Positions 8,869-19,003 are shown, counted from the first letter of the stretch. The stretch is 64,000 bases of DNA from Bacteroides bouchesdurhonensis (GCF_900155865.1 NZ_LT707006.1:2954577-3018576); one strand, 5' to 3'. The notes: generated by a model from the letters alone, not told the origin. Translations and numbers: made by a program.

Positions 8869-9678
8869 ATGTACTCACAAGTTATACTTATTACCGGAGC
8901 ATCTTCCGGATTCGGAAAATTCACAGCACAAATGTTATCTGAACAGGGGCACGTTGTTTATGGAACAAGTAGAAAATCATCCGAGAATATAGGCAATGTT
9001 AGAATGATAGTAGTTGATGTCACAAATATCAATTCCATACAGAATACTATTAATAAGATTATATCGGAGCAAGGAAAAATCGATGTACTTATCAATAATG
9101 CCGGAATCGGGATCGGAGGTGCATTAGAACTAGCAACTGATCAGGAAGTAATGACACAAATGAATACCAATTTCTTTGGTGTAGTAAATATGTGTAAAAT
9201 GGTGCTGCCATTCATGCGTAAAGCTCGCAAAGGGAAGATTATCAATATCAGTTCGATTGGTGGTGTAATGGGTATTCCTTATCAAGGATTTTACTCGGCT
9301 TCCAAATTTGCCGTAGAAGGATATAGCGAGTCATTAGCTTTGGAAGTTCATCCTTTTGGCATCAAAGTATGTCTGGTAGAACCGGGAGATTTTACTACAG
9401 GATTTACTGCCAACCGTAATATATCAGTAACGACATTGAAAGACACTGATTACGGACAAAGTTTTGCCAAATCTTTAGAGATTATAGAGAAAGCAGAACA
9501 AAACGGTTACCATCCTCGTAAACTAGCAAGTATTATCTGTAGGATCGTAGCCTCTCAAAATCCCCCTTTTCGGACGAAAGTAGGACCATGGATACAAGTA
9601 TTATTTGCTAGATGCAAATGTTGGTTGCCAGATAAGGTTACACAATTCGCACTCCGTTTTTTCTATGCTATTCAATAG
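8869..9678 (+). CDS. Short-chain dehydrogenase/reductase
   Basis: A 269-residue classical SDR that should oxidise or reduce a hydroxyl/carbonyl group with NAD(P). It has the nucleotide-binding TGASSGFGK (residues 9-17), the structural NNAG (about 76-79), Ser in NISSIGG (about 124) and the catalytic YSASK (about 142-146). Family features alone do not give the substrate; the closest general type is the 'oxidoreductase of unknown specificity' group. It follows the AraC gene, whose end overlaps a possible -7 box TATATTTG (8845-8852), so it may have its own promoter. Confidence 0.9.
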   Translation: MYSQVILITGASSGFGKFTAQMLSEQGHVVYGTSRKSSENIGNVRMIVVDVTNINSIQNTINKIISEQGKIDVLINNAGIGIGGALELATDQEVMTQMNTNFFGVVNMCKMVLPFMRKARKGKIINISSIGGVMGIPYQGFYSASKFAVEGYSESLALEVHPFGIKVCLVEPGDFTTGFTANRNISVTTLKDTDYGQSFAKSLEIIEKAEQNGYHPRKLASIICRIVASQNPPFRTKVGPWIQVLFARCKCWLPDKVTQFALRFFYAIQ

Positions 9679-9682
9679 TTTT

Positions 9683-9723
9683 CCTCATATAAATGAGGTT
9701 GTGCCTTTTGCAGACACAACCTC
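9683..9723. terminator. Convergent-gene terminator with alternative stems
   Basis: Two mutually exclusive perfect stems share ATGAGG: CCTCAT/ATGAGG (9683-9698) and GAGGTTGTG/CACAACCTC (9695-9723). The element lies between the convergent SDR and thioredoxin-fold genes. It has no clear T-run, so bidirectional termination is an inference from position. Confidence 0.5.
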
Positions 9724-9765
9724 TAGGTTATTGAAATGATTGATAATAGATTTCAAGAGAAAGAT

Positions 9766-10857
9766 TTATTTTTCTTTTAATTTAGACTCGATACTATCCA
9801 ATGTTCTACCAGCAAGTGAGATTGCATTAGGGTTCAAAATACTTAGCCGTTCACGAATAAACTCGGACATAGCTTTTAGCGTGTCTTTATCTTCTGCATT
9901 AATGAGACGAGTCAGGTTCATGATTAATAAATCACGATCAGTAGAATTCAGCGTATTAAATTCTTTTGCACACATAGACAAGAAAGTTGCATCATCATTT
10001 TTCACACGACATTCTATTAGATTGAACATCGGAGCATATTCATAGTTTTTATCCAAATCTAGATCCTGGATTTCTTTTTTCAATGTTTTATACTCTTCTT
10101 CTTTATATTTGTTCTCACGAAGCATATATCCGGAGAAGTAACTGACTAATTTTGAGTGGTATAGACGTGCTATTCTATCAGCTATTGCCGCACTTACAGA
10201 AGGATCGAATTCGTTGCGATGAGCCACCATAAATTTTGCCTTCGGATTATCAAGATCTATTGTATATCGGGTAAATAAAAAAGCATTAGGTGTGGAAAGA
10301 CGTTGTGCATCAGTCAAAGAAGCGAAGTAATCATCCAGGATTTTAAAACCTTCCGTTTCTTTGCCTTGTTCCAAATAACTGAGTGCATAACGATTTATCA
10401 ATTCGGGAGTGCGTTCTCCTGAATTGTAACGTGCTTCCATACGTGCGGGAGACTGCTCAGGATCTAGTCCGGCATCTACTTTCGCAATAAAATCATCCGC
10501 ATTTGCAGCTCCTTTAATATCCAATTGCAGTTCCTCTTTTGTGTTCAATACAATAAAAGTGGGATAAGCTTTTACCTGATAGCGTGCAGCCAGTTCTTTT
10601 CCTTCTTTTTCTGCGTTGAATTTAACACAAACAAATTTTTCATTGAAATAGTCGCCTACCTTCTTTTGAGGAAATACTTCTTTAGCCATCATTTTACATG
10701 GACCGCACCAATCTGTATAGAAATCAATGAATACCATTTTATTCTCTTGTTTGGCTGCTGCGATAGCTTCATCAAATGAGATGTGACGGAAATTGGTTTG
10801 TGCAACGGTAATTAGCCCTGTGGCACAACACATGAATGTTAAGATTAATTTTTTCAT
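9766..10857 (-). CDS. Secreted thioredoxin-fold protein (thiol-disulfide oxidoreductase)
   Basis: The start is set at 10857, where MKKLILTFMCCATGLITVAQ forms a signal peptide; the ATG at 10881 would extend it with a non-signal stretch. The thioredoxin domain has WCGPCKMM near residue 43 and the cis-proline YPTF motif, so it should be redox active in the periplasm. The C-terminal 200 residues are helical and resemble no catalytic domain I know. It is the last gene of the SusC/SusD operon, 20 bases after the PKD-like lipoprotein. That position suggests it keeps cysteines of the imported ligand or of operon proteins reduced, but this is not shown. Confidence 0.85.
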   Translation of the reverse strand: MKKLILTFMCCATGLITVAQTNFRHISFDEAIAAAKQENKMVFIDFYTDWCGPCKMMAKEVFPQKKVGDYFNEKFVCVKFNAEKEGKELAARYQVKAYPTFIVLNTKEELQLDIKGAANADDFIAKVDAGLDPEQSPARMEARYNSGERTPELINRYALSYLEQGKETEGFKILDDYFASLTDAQRLSTPNAFLFTRYTIDLDNPKAKFMVAHRNEFDPSVSAAIADRIARLYHSKLVSYFSGYMLRENKYKEEEYKTLKKEIQDLDLDKNYEYAPMFNLIECRVKNDDATFLSMCAKEFNTLNSTDRDLLIMNLTRLINAEDKDTLKAMSEFIRERLSILNPNAISLAGRTLDSIESKLKEK

Positions 10858-10877
10858 ATATAAATAGTTAATTAATA

Positions 10878-12461
10878 TCAAACAGAAGAATTTCTATATT
10901 CTACTTTGGCTACTCTCAGGTTGGTTTTCCAAACCTCTTTTTCATGCGGAGTTACTTCTATTTTATTTTGGTCATCAACAATAGTGAATTTACGGACAAT
11001 ACCTTTTTCCGAAGGACTATAAGTAGCTATAATAAAGTCGGTCGGAGTGTCGTTAGAGTTAAAATCCATTGCGAGATATGTGATTTCGCTACCGAAATCC
11101 TCAATCATTTTGACATCCTTACGAGTATAATCGTATGCCCACAATTGAGATCCTACAGAGTAAAGAATAACGGTTTGCATGGAGAAGAATGCATAGTGAC
11201 TGGATTGCGCAAAGTTTGTTGCTATTGTTTGATCAATCTCTCTTCCATAATCTTTCGTAGGGGTTCCTGCTACCTTGAATGCATATACATAATACTTTCC
11301 ATTTGCATCAGTCATTAGTGCGTATGAACGTCCCCCGTTACCATATCCATTTTCACCATATACCAATGTGCGTACAGGAGAATATTTTGTCTGGTCGAAA
11401 TAGAACGATGTGTTGCTACTTTCCGTATCTGCCAGTTTTTTGCTATATGTGGCTGAAGAGTATGTAGAACTATTTAAATTGACGAAACACTCATTCGTTT
11501 TATCGTAAAATATTACATAGTTTATGTAGGTTGAATTTCCAGGATAGAACATATATGGTGCTGGTTTATACAGTTCTGAGCTAGAGGCACTATACCTATT
11601 CGTAGGATTGCCATAAGCTTCCGGATCATTATAAATGCTTGTTCCGAAGAACTCATTTTCCGTCATCAATATTCTTCTATTTGCACAAATGTTAGAATTG
11701 TTAGAACCATAAGCATGCGGATGGAGATCCATTACTTTCACAGGACGGATAATATCGATGGTGGGATAGATAAAATTATCAGCAGAAATATCTTGCCTAA
11801 TATCAAGCTTGGGCAAAGAAGAACTGAACTCAAGTGAATAAGATCCCGACTCTGTTACTGCCCAAAGAGCCATCGAATTATCCGGATTATAATCATAGCT
11901 TCCTGTAAAGACAAGATTCTGGGCTCCCTTAATATTTAAGGAATTGGTGAAAAGGTTCTCTATAACAGTAGTATCTCTTTCATTTAACATACTTACGAAG
12001 TCTATATCACAAGTACCATCTTCTTTGTCTCCAAATAGATAGAATCCCCTTGTGAACGGGCTCATAGCATTCAAATAGGCTGTTTGCGACCATTTTAAAC
12101 CGGTTGTTTTATCCAATACCTGGCAATACAGTCGATATAAGCCGGGAGTAATATCCAGCGTATAATTCAATATTTTCTCCGAACCTATTATAATTTGTTC
12201 TTCCGCTTCTTCAGTATTACTGATTATTTGGTTTAGGAACCATTGATAGGATAACTGACTTTCATCAACTTCGGGCATCGAATTCTCTATTTTAGGAATA
12301 ATATTGAGGGTTTCTGAATAAGTTATTTTGTTATATACTTCTTCTATTCCTGAAATAGTAACTTCATTGATAGGCGAAAGAACGTATGTTCCTTTATCTT
12401 CCACACATGATACCAATCCTGTCAGCATTGCCATCATATACATTATAAATTGCTTTTTCAT
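10878..12461 (-). CDS. PKD-like surface lipoprotein of a SusC/SusD operon
   Basis: A 527-residue lipoprotein: the signal MKKQFIMYMMAMLTGLVSC ends in a lipobox Cys19. The N-terminal part (about 25-130) looks like an immunoglobulin/PKD-type beta sandwich (VTISGIEEVYNKITYSETL). The remainder is rich in aromatic beta strands, consistent with a beta-propeller or other binding fold. It is the fourth gene of the operon and is probably displayed on the cell surface next to the SusCD transporter as an accessory ligand-binding protein. Similar PKD-like and DUF4843 lipoprotein pairs accompany SusCD pairs that lack glycosidases. Confidence 0.75.
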   Translation of the reverse strand: MKKQFIMYMMAMLTGLVSCVEDKGTYVLSPINEVTISGIEEVYNKITYSETLNIIPKIENSMPEVDESQLSYQWFLNQIISNTEEAEEQIIIGSEKILNYTLDITPGLYRLYCQVLDKTTGLKWSQTAYLNAMSPFTRGFYLFGDKEDGTCDIDFVSMLNERDTTVIENLFTNSLNIKGAQNLVFTGSYDYNPDNSMALWAVTESGSYSLEFSSSLPKLDIRQDISADNFIYPTIDIIRPVKVMDLHPHAYGSNNSNICANRRILMTENEFFGTSIYNDPEAYGNPTNRYSASSSELYKPAPYMFYPGNSTYINYVIFYDKTNECFVNLNSSTYSSATYSKKLADTESSNTSFYFDQTKYSPVRTLVYGENGYGNGGRSYALMTDANGKYYVYAFKVAGTPTKDYGREIDQTIATNFAQSSHYAFFSMQTVILYSVGSQLWAYDYTRKDVKMIEDFGSEITYLAMDFNSNDTPTDFIIATYSPSEKGIVRKFTIVDDQNKIEVTPHEKEVWKTNLRVAKVEYRNSSV

Positions 12462-12477
12462 TTTTTACGAGTTTGGC

Positions 12478-13356
12478 TTATTTGTAATAGTCTTCCGGTT
12501 TAGTAAAAGGTCTCCATGCTTTGCTACCTCCCAAAGTTGTTACAGCACTGAGATACATCATCGTACCATCTTCATCCAATACCGGAGTGTTGGCAGCTGC
12601 CTGTTCCAATAAATATTTGGATACTAATTCTCCGATTGCACTTTGACGTATAGAAGGCATTGACGCAGAACTTTTGAAGTCCTCAATGGTGGTGTTACTC
12701 AATTTCATCATCAATCTGAATTTTTTTGCTGAGAACTTTCCTAAGGTTCCAAGACCATTTACATCGTTGCCATTCCATGCAGCAGGTCTGGACAATACAT
12801 CGTATAAGAAAATATTATGGACGCCTGCATCTTTGTTATAATCGAATGAAGGATTTTTCTCTGGGCTATAAGCTAAGGAATAATCACCGAAATTTGTATA
12901 ATTCAAGCTGAAAAACTCATTTGCATGGAGTTGCAATTGTAACCGCAACGTGTCACCATCCATGCGTTCCGTACGGTGGACGATCAATGAAACGATAGCG
13001 TTTGTTTCTCCAGCTTTAATAACATAGTCTTCTTTGAGGGGATCAAAGTCCGAACCAGCTATCGCTGTTGTACTGTCTTTGTTAATCGTGACGGTGAAAG
13101 GCCTATCATAATCTTTGGGCATTCCAGATGCCATTATTTTACAGGAAACTGTTACTTCGTCGACCGTCAGATTTCCAAATTCAACTGTAGTGAAGAATTG
13201 ATGTGCCCATGTATTAGGTTCCAACCAAGCTGCCCCTCTGCGAACATCAAAGTAGAGGTTGTCTTCTCCCTCATAATCCATTAGTTCTTTTTCACATCCT
13301 GTTAATAGTGCCAAGCTACCTAACAAACAGCAAAGAACGGTTGTATACTTTTTCAT
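12478..13356 (-). CDS. DUF4843 lipoprotein of a SusC/SusD operon
   Basis: A 292-residue predicted surface lipoprotein with signal peptide and lipobox (LLTGC, Cys21). The N-terminal EDNLYFDVRR and WAHQFFTTVEFG segments and the later beta-strand repeats fit the DUF4843 family, which is found almost only beside SusC/SusD genes in Bacteroidota. It is nine bases downstream of susD and 16 bases upstream of the PKD-like gene, so it is translated from the same message. It probably helps bind the ligand at the outer surface. No catalytic motif is visible. Confidence 0.75.
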   Translation of the reverse strand: MKKYTTVLCCLLGSLALLTGCEKELMDYEGEDNLYFDVRRGAAWLEPNTWAHQFFTTVEFGNLTVDEVTVSCKIMASGMPKDYDRPFTVTINKDSTTAIAGSDFDPLKEDYVIKAGETNAIVSLIVHRTERMDGDTLRLQLQLHANEFFSLNYTNFGDYSLAYSPEKNPSFDYNKDAGVHNIFLYDVLSRPAAWNGNDVNGLGTLGKFSAKKFRLMMKLSNTTIEDFKSSASMPSIRQSAIGELVSKYLLEQAAANTPVLDEDGTMMYLSAVTTLGGSKAWRPFTKPEDYYK

Positions 13357-13365
13357 ATTATATTA

Positions 13366-14904
13366 TTATTTAGATGTTACACGTTTGTCTATTTCCACTT
13401 TAGGCAACGGCCATACATAGTTTTGAAGGCTCATATCATCGTACCCACTATACCATAATCCGAAAGATGTTCCGGACATAATACTAGTCATTGCATGGCG
13501 TTTGTAATAAAAATAAAGTTGTCCTTCACCAATTACCTCCCGTGCGAATTCATTCGTTATATATTCTTGTATTTTTTCTTTTGTGTCAGATTCTTGCAAA
13601 TCAATATCAACACAATTACGATTCTTGCGGACAGCATTCACATAGCCGATAGCTTCCGTTAAGTCATCTGTACATTCTGCGGCAATCAAATAGATCTCAC
13701 TCATGCGTATCAAAGGAATCATGTAGCGGAATGCTTTATTGGTTGATACATCCATGTATTTATTAAAGCAGACTGCTTTGTGTGTGGTAGAACTTCCAAA
13801 CTCGTCTGTTTCTTCCAATGTTTCAACATTCCACATAGCTCTGCGCAGATCGTCCGTATCCAGATAGAAATAGGTGATTTTGGATTCTTCATCTCCCTCA
13901 TTCATTGATTCTCCTGTGAAATTCAAACTATAGCTTATTCTGGTGGTCGGTTTAAAGAGTTGGTCGAATAGTTTGACGCGGGATTGATTGTATAATCCAA
14001 AAATGACTTCCGTAGAGAATAGCCGATCTGGCATATCATGATTTTGTACTGCTGATTTTTCCGTCCATGGAAAGATACTATTTTGGGCATTTTCCGTAAT
14101 AATAGCATGAGCTACTTCATAAGCTTTTGCTTTGTTGCCTGTCCATAAATAAACCCTCGCCAACAAGCTCTGTATTGCAAAATAGTTCAGACGATATTGG
14201 CGGTAGCGTAAGTCCAGGTTTTCATTGGGGTCGTCAGAATCCTTGTCCATTACTCCTTCTTCCCGTATTTTATCGTTCTCTAAAAGAGCGGAAGCAGTGT
14301 TTAAATCACGGATTACCTTATTTATGACCTCCTGCGCCGGCAAAAGAGGTTGTATATCCTTTTGGGTTGTTTCCTGATAGGGGATAGAAATAGTGGATGC
14401 GGTCTCTTGGCTATAAATTGGACCATATATCCGGAGTAAGTCGAAATGTATCATAGCACGCAGTGCCAAGGCTTCTCCTTTAACATATGGATAATAATGT
14501 GGTTTTAAAGCTGAATTGGCGTTATCACAATGCTCTAACAACGTGTTTAGATTGGCTATCAAACTGTATAAGTTAGTCCAAACATTTCCTGAGGTAGATT
14601 CGAAAGTATTCTCCGAGAAGTTGTATTGAGAATATATATAATAGATGTGATTACTGTTTTGTGCAATATCGTAATATTGTGCCATCGCATCAATTATTCC
14701 CATGCCCAATGTTGAACTATAGGTTTCGTTCATCTTTGTATAAACTCCATTCAAAGATGCTAGAAAACCTTCGTTTGTTTCATATAACTTATCTTCCATA
14801 ATGGCATCTTCCATATCTACATTCAGCCAGTCACTACATGAGGAAGTAGTAAATAACAGCATAGAAGCTAGTAACATTGATTTTAGTATATTCTTTATTT
14901 TCAT
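13366..14904 (-). CDS. SusD/RagB family ligand-binding lipoprotein
   Basis: A 512-residue outer-membrane lipoprotein that forms the lid of the adjacent SusC pore. The signal peptide ends at the lipobox Cys23 (TTSSCSDWLNV). The SusD hallmark near the N-terminus (NEGFLASLNGVYTKM) and helical TPR-like segments (GEALALRAMIHFDLLRIYG, about 142-160; AIQSLLARVYLWTGNKAKAYEVA, about 241-263) are clear. The C-terminal RMSEIYLIAAE and WPLPKVEID are family landmarks. It lies 19 bases downstream of susC. The ligand cannot be read from the sequence. Confidence 0.95.
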   Translation of the reverse strand: MKIKNILKSMLLASMLLFTTSSCSDWLNVDMEDAIMEDKLYETNEGFLASLNGVYTKMNETYSSTLGMGIIDAMAQYYDIAQNSNHIYYIYSQYNFSENTFESTSGNVWTNLYSLIANLNTLLEHCDNANSALKPHYYPYVKGEALALRAMIHFDLLRIYGPIYSQETASTISIPYQETTQKDIQPLLPAQEVINKVIRDLNTASALLENDKIREEGVMDKDSDDPNENLDLRYRQYRLNYFAIQSLLARVYLWTGNKAKAYEVAHAIITENAQNSIFPWTEKSAVQNHDMPDRLFSTEVIFGLYNQSRVKLFDQLFKPTTRISYSLNFTGESMNEGDEESKITYFYLDTDDLRRAMWNVETLEETDEFGSSTTHKAVCFNKYMDVSTNKAFRYMIPLIRMSEIYLIAAECTDDLTEAIGYVNAVRKNRNCVDIDLQESDTKEKIQEYITNEFAREVIGEGQLYFYYKRHAMTSIMSGTSFGLWYSGYDDMSLQNYVWPLPKVEIDKRVTSK

Positions 14905-14923
14905 AATTCTAATCTTTTAATGT

Positions 14924-17900
14924 TTAGAAACGTAATCCTAAAGAAGCTGATATAGCCCTCTGGAACGGATAGTCAATACCTCTCTCTTGTTTTATAGTTG
15001 AGATACGGAATATATCGTTCATATAGATTCTGAAGGTAACGGAGCTTAATCCGAATTTTCGGATCCAGTCTGAAGTAGTGTCTTCATAACCCAATGATAT
15101 GGATTTACACTCAAAGGTGTTGTCGTCAGCGATGAAGCGAGAAGACATATTAGTTATCGAAGTATCGTCGATACGTTTGAATTTTGCTATATCGCCCGGC
15201 TTTTGCCAACGATCGTGTAAAGCTCTCTTGTCCTGGTTATATCTAATCGCATCTTTTGTGATATTTTCCACTTTATTTAATAAAGTAGTTAATGCAGCTT
15301 GTCCGCCCCAACGATATCTGAAATTGACTGTCATAGAGAAACCTTTGTAACGTACAGTAGACCCAATATTTCCATCAATGTCCGGATTTGTATCTCCACA
15401 AATAACTTCGTCGGAAGAATCCCAATTGTAAGTATATGAACCATCTTTTTTCACAAAGACTTCATTTCCTGTCATCGGATCGATACCTAATGATCGAACT
15501 GTCCATATTGCTGAAGAACTTGCATGATCGTAGTAACGAAGCAGGGTTTGATTGGCACGCCCCTCTTCGTTGAGTTTCTCTAAAATGTCACCGATGTTGT
15601 AATAAGTCGTTTTTGTGTTAAGAAAGCCGATATTAGCTGTCCAATACCAGTCTTTTTGCTTGATAATTTCGTAGCTGGCAGATACTGAAATGCTATTGGT
15701 CTTAGTTGCACCAATATTCATCGGAACTGATGAAGATCCGGTTGAAGCCGGTTGGTCAACATTGAGCAGTAAGGGATCTGAATTGAGTCTGGTATAATCA
15801 GCTGTAAGTTGCAGACGAGAATTAAAAAGCTCTGCACTTATGCCGGCATTATGGGTCAAAGTACGTTGCCATTTCAGATTCTTGTTTCCCCATTGAGAAA
15901 CAATCGCTGCAAGACCAAACATATTTTGATAGGCTGTATAATAGGTATAAACACTACTGGCAATTTTTGCATTGATGTTCTGGTTGCCTGGATTACCTAA
16001 TGAATAACGTAGTCTCAATGAGTTAACAACATCTGATTCTTTGAAGAATTTTTCATTGTGGATATTCCATGCCAAACCAAACGACCAGGTTGTATAGAAT
16101 GGATTGTTGACTCCAAATACAGAAGAACCGTCATTACGTATGTTGAAATCAACAAGGTAACGCATGTCGTAAGCATAGTTGGCATTTAGATAGAAGTTGG
16201 CTGACCGGGCCTTGGTAATTGTGGAACCAGGTTTACCTCCATCCGGATACCCTAAAGAGAAATTAGGGTTTGAGAATTGGTCGGTGATGTATCCTATAGC
16301 AGAATAAATGGAGGATGTACTTTTACTTTCAGTCAACTGTCCACCTCCTACAAAGTTATAGGTATGTCTGCCGATAGCATCACCATAGCTGATATTTAAA
16401 CTACCGTCATATCTGGTGTTGTTATCGTGGGTTTGTTCAAAAGATCCTCTTTTCAATGTTTCTACTCCTATAAACTTAATTGCAAAGGGTGAGATGAAAA
16501 TTGAATTTTTATCGCGTTCAGTAGTGAAACTGAATTTCCCGTTAATACGAATTTTATCAATCGGACGATATTCGATAATAAAATTATTATTAAAAGATAA
16601 TTGATCGCCGGTATTGAAACTTTTTTGTTTGAAATCCCATAAAGGATTGTATGCGAAATGTTCTGAAGCATTTACATAATAGCTTTCTAATACTTTATAG
16701 ACATCTCCATTGGCATTTTTCTTTGCGTAAAAAGGATTTGCTTGTGAGAATTCCTGAAAAGGAACTACATTGTTAGAAATGTCAGTATAATTAAGATTTG
16801 TTTGATTTGAAAAATTGAATTTATCAATCCGATAAGATAAATTTACTGTACCGTCAATATTGTTACGATTGGATCCTTTCATGACTCCTTCAGTATTTTT
16901 ATAACGAAATGTCAATCCGTAACGAAATGCTGAGTCGCCTCCTTCAGCATTGAGGCTGTGATCATGTGTGAAAGCTGTTTGCAGCGGTTCGTTCATCCAG
17001 TAGCTATCAAGACCTCCCAGCACATTTTTCAGACGGGAATAATACAAGTTACGTTGGTCGTTCCTCAATATTTCCCCTTGTTCATCAAGTGCCCCGTAAA
17101 AGCCTGACAGCTTTTCAAACTCCAGTTTTTCACGAGAATTCATTAGGTTATAGTCACTTAAGTCTGCCCAAGCTACTTGGTAATTGCCGTTGTAAGTGAA
17201 CCGGAGTTTCCCTGCTTCAGGCTTTTTAGTTTCAACGACAACAACGCCATTTGCTGCTTTTGAACCATATATAGCAGTAGAAGCCGCGTCTTTCAGAAGA
17301 GTAATACTTTCCACTCGATCCATACTTAAATCGGAGATTCTTTGCAACGTGGTTTCAAAACCGTCCAAAATAAACAACGGTTGATCTGGATTGGAGCCAT
17401 AGGTGTCTGAAAGTCCTGTAATACTGGTTTTACCATTAATACTGATGTCCATGGTAGCATTTGGATTGGACCCCATTAAATTATTATCCGAGATAATAAA
17501 AGAAGGATCTAACGCACTTAAACTTTGAAGAATGTTCTGATTACCAATACTCTTTAAATCTTCAGCTTTATAGGTTGCTACTGATCCGGTGAAACTTTCT
17601 GCCTTACGGGTATAGATACCGGTGATTACCGTTTCTTCTAACATTTCGGCATCCGACTCCATGCGAACAGTAATTTTCTTATTACTTGCAACGCGAACTT
17701 CCTGAGTTTTCATACCAATAAAGGTAAAAATGAAAATATGAGTTTCTTCAGGGAGTGTAATTTGGAATTCTCCATTAGAATTAGTTGTAGTACCAACGTT
17801 TTTCTGTCCTTTTACTGTGATGTTTACACCAGCAAGTGGTTTGTTTTCATCGTCAATAACCGAACCTTTGTAAATGACTCTAACCGGAGAAGATTTTTCC

Positions 17901-18061
17901 TTTCCGGTCATTGTCTCTTTCTTATCAGTTTTGTTTTGTGCGTACGCAACGGTTGGCAAAAGTAATATTGCAACCACAATGCAACTCAAGCTGATTAGCT
18001 TAATATTGACTCTCACAAAAAGAAAAGAAAGTAAACCTGCCTTTTTGATTAATTTACTCAT
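14924..18061 (-). CDS. SusC/RagA family TonB-dependent outer-membrane transporter
   Basis: A 1045-residue outer-membrane importer. A signal-anchor-like N-terminus ends near AYAQ (about residue 41). A carboxypeptidase-regulatory-like domain follows (YKGSVIDDENKPLAGVNITVKG, about 64-85), then the plug (around LKDAASTAIYGSKAANGVV) and the 22-strand barrel, ending in Phe as outer-membrane proteins do (LGLRF). It heads the operon with SusD, DUF4843, PKD-like and thioredoxin-fold genes. No ECF sigma/anti-sigma, hybrid two-component or glycoside hydrolase gene accompanies it. This makes a classical polysaccharide locus unlikely; four-gene sets of this make-up have been tied to oligopeptide uptake. 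Confidence 0.95.
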   Translation of the reverse strand: MSKLIKKAGLLSFLFVRVNIKLISLSCIVVAILLLPTVAYAQNKTDKKETMTGKEKSSPVRVIYKGSVIDDENKPLAGVNITVKGQKNVGTTTNSNGEFQITLPEETHIFIFTFIGMKTQEVRVASNKKITVRMESDAEMLEETVITGIYTRKAESFTGSVATYKAEDLKSIGNQNILQSLSALDPSFIISDNNLMGSNPNATMDISINGKTSITGLSDTYGSNPDQPLFILDGFETTLQRISDLSMDRVESITLLKDAASTAIYGSKAANGVVVVETKKPEAGKLRFTYNGNYQVAWADLSDYNLMNSREKLEFEKLSGFYGALDEQGEILRNDQRNLYYSRLKNVLGGLDSYWMNEPLQTAFTHDHSLNAEGGDSAFRYGLTFRYKNTEGVMKGSNRNNIDGTVNLSYRIDKFNFSNQTNLNYTDISNNVVPFQEFSQANPFYAKKNANGDVYKVLESYYVNASEHFAYNPLWDFKQKSFNTGDQLSFNNNFIIEYRPIDKIRINGKFSFTTERDKNSIFISPFAIKFIGVETLKRGSFEQTHDNNTRYDGSLNISYGDAIGRHTYNFVGGGQLTESKSTSSIYSAIGYITDQFSNPNFSLGYPDGGKPGSTITKARSANFYLNANYAYDMRYLVDFNIRNDGSSVFGVNNPFYTTWSFGLAWNIHNEKFFKESDVVNSLRLRYSLGNPGNQNINAKIASSVYTYYTAYQNMFGLAAIVSQWGNKNLKWQRTLTHNAGISAELFNSRLQLTADYTRLNSDPLLLNVDQPASTGSSSVPMNIGATKTNSISVSASYEIIKQKDWYWTANIGFLNTKTTYYNIGDILEKLNEEGRANQTLLRYYDHASSSAIWTVRSLGIDPMTGNEVFVKKDGSYTYNWDSSDEVICGDTNPDIDGNIGSTVRYKGFSMTVNFRYRWGGQAALTTLLNKVENITKDAIRYNQDKRALHDRWQKPGDIAKFKRIDDTSITNMSSRFIADDNTFECKSISLGYEDTTSDWIRKFGLSSVTFRIYMNDIFRISTIKQERGIDYPFQRAISASLGLRF

Positions 18062-18106
18062 ACTTTATAGATTGTTAGTGTTTGGCTTTTTTATTGCGAA
18101 TTTATA

Positions 18107-18129
18107 TTATCATTTATAAATAATGATAA
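18107..18129. promoter_or_regulatory. 8-bp inverted repeat upstream of susC
   Basis: TTATCATT (18107-18114) and AATGATAA (18122-18129) flank a 7-base AT-rich centre, 46 bases upstream of the susC start. The symmetry and position suggest an operator, but AT-rich repeats arise easily by chance. I could not find a good TAnnTTTG box nearby. Confidence 0.35.
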
Positions 18130-18264
18130 AATGAGATGTGTTTTTGGGCTTTACTTATGTTATTGTATTCAATCAGCAAAAACGGGTATAAAAACGACAC
18201 TAATTACTAAGAAGAAAGAGTAAATTGTTAGACAATTATGATTAAAAGTGTTGAGTATATATGA

Positions 18265-18990
18265 TCAATGTTGTATCAACTCCAGAAACATAGTAGTAGT
18301 TAATAATACTGCTAATCCTACGCAAACTGTAATCAACAACCAGTTTATGTATTTTGCTTTTGGCTTAGTATCAGCATGCAGGTTATTTAAAAAATATTCC
18401 CGGAAGAAGAGATACAAGCCCGGAATGGTCGCACTTGCCAACAAAAAGTCCTCGGGTATTTGAAAGAAATAAGTTTTAGACAATCCAATCAATGACCAAT
18501 GGCAAAGAAAAAGAACCAGAAACATATTCACCTTATGGGCAAATAGTAGCAATAATCCAATGGTAAATACCACTACCGAACAGGGCATTACCGGAGAAGT
18601 CATTTCCGGAAAAGTCAATCCGCGAGCTAAAGAAACAAGAGGATAGACAAATGGCATTGCTAACAACACATAAGAAAGTATATCATATTTATGAATACGC
18701 TCAAAAGTCGTATAGCCTGTAATAGCATCCCATATCCATATAATAGCCATTACCCCCCAAAACATAGCCATCACCCCGTTATAACTACGTTCTTCGCAAC
18801 AAATATAATAATAGACAACCGAAATCCAGGTGTACAGTCCTATCATATAGACTTTCATAGCCATCTTTTTCCATGGACAAGGTTTGCTCACAAGCAATGC
18901 AGTCAGTATAATCCCAATCAGGATAATTGCTATCTGATATATCCAGGTAACAGAATTATAGTATCCAATTGTTCTCCAAAAAATCTCCAT
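18265..18990 (-). CDS. Polytopic membrane protein (DUF6064-like)
   Basis: A 241-residue integral membrane protein with about seven hydrophobic helices and short loops, and no catalytic motif I recognise. The N-terminal MEIFWRTIGYYNSVTW resembles DUF6064 proteins (FW..IG.YN..TW), which have no known function. It is 13 bases downstream of the second exporter gene and in the same direction, so it is probably the last gene of a three-gene operon. A role accompanying amino-acid export is only a neighbourhood guess. Confidence 0.6.
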   Translation of the reverse strand: MEIFWRTIGYYNSVTWIYQIAIILIGIILTALLVSKPCPWKKMAMKVYMIGLYTWISVVYYYICCEERSYNGVMAMFWGVMAIIWIWDAITGYTTFERIHKYDILSYVLLAMPFVYPLVSLARGLTFPEMTSPVMPCSVVVFTIGLLLLFAHKVNMFLVLFLCHWSLIGLSKTYFFQIPEDFLLASATIPGLYLFFREYFLNNLHADTKPKAKYINWLLITVCVGLAVLLTTTMFLELIQH

Positions 18991-19003
18991 AAATGTAGTT
19001 TTA

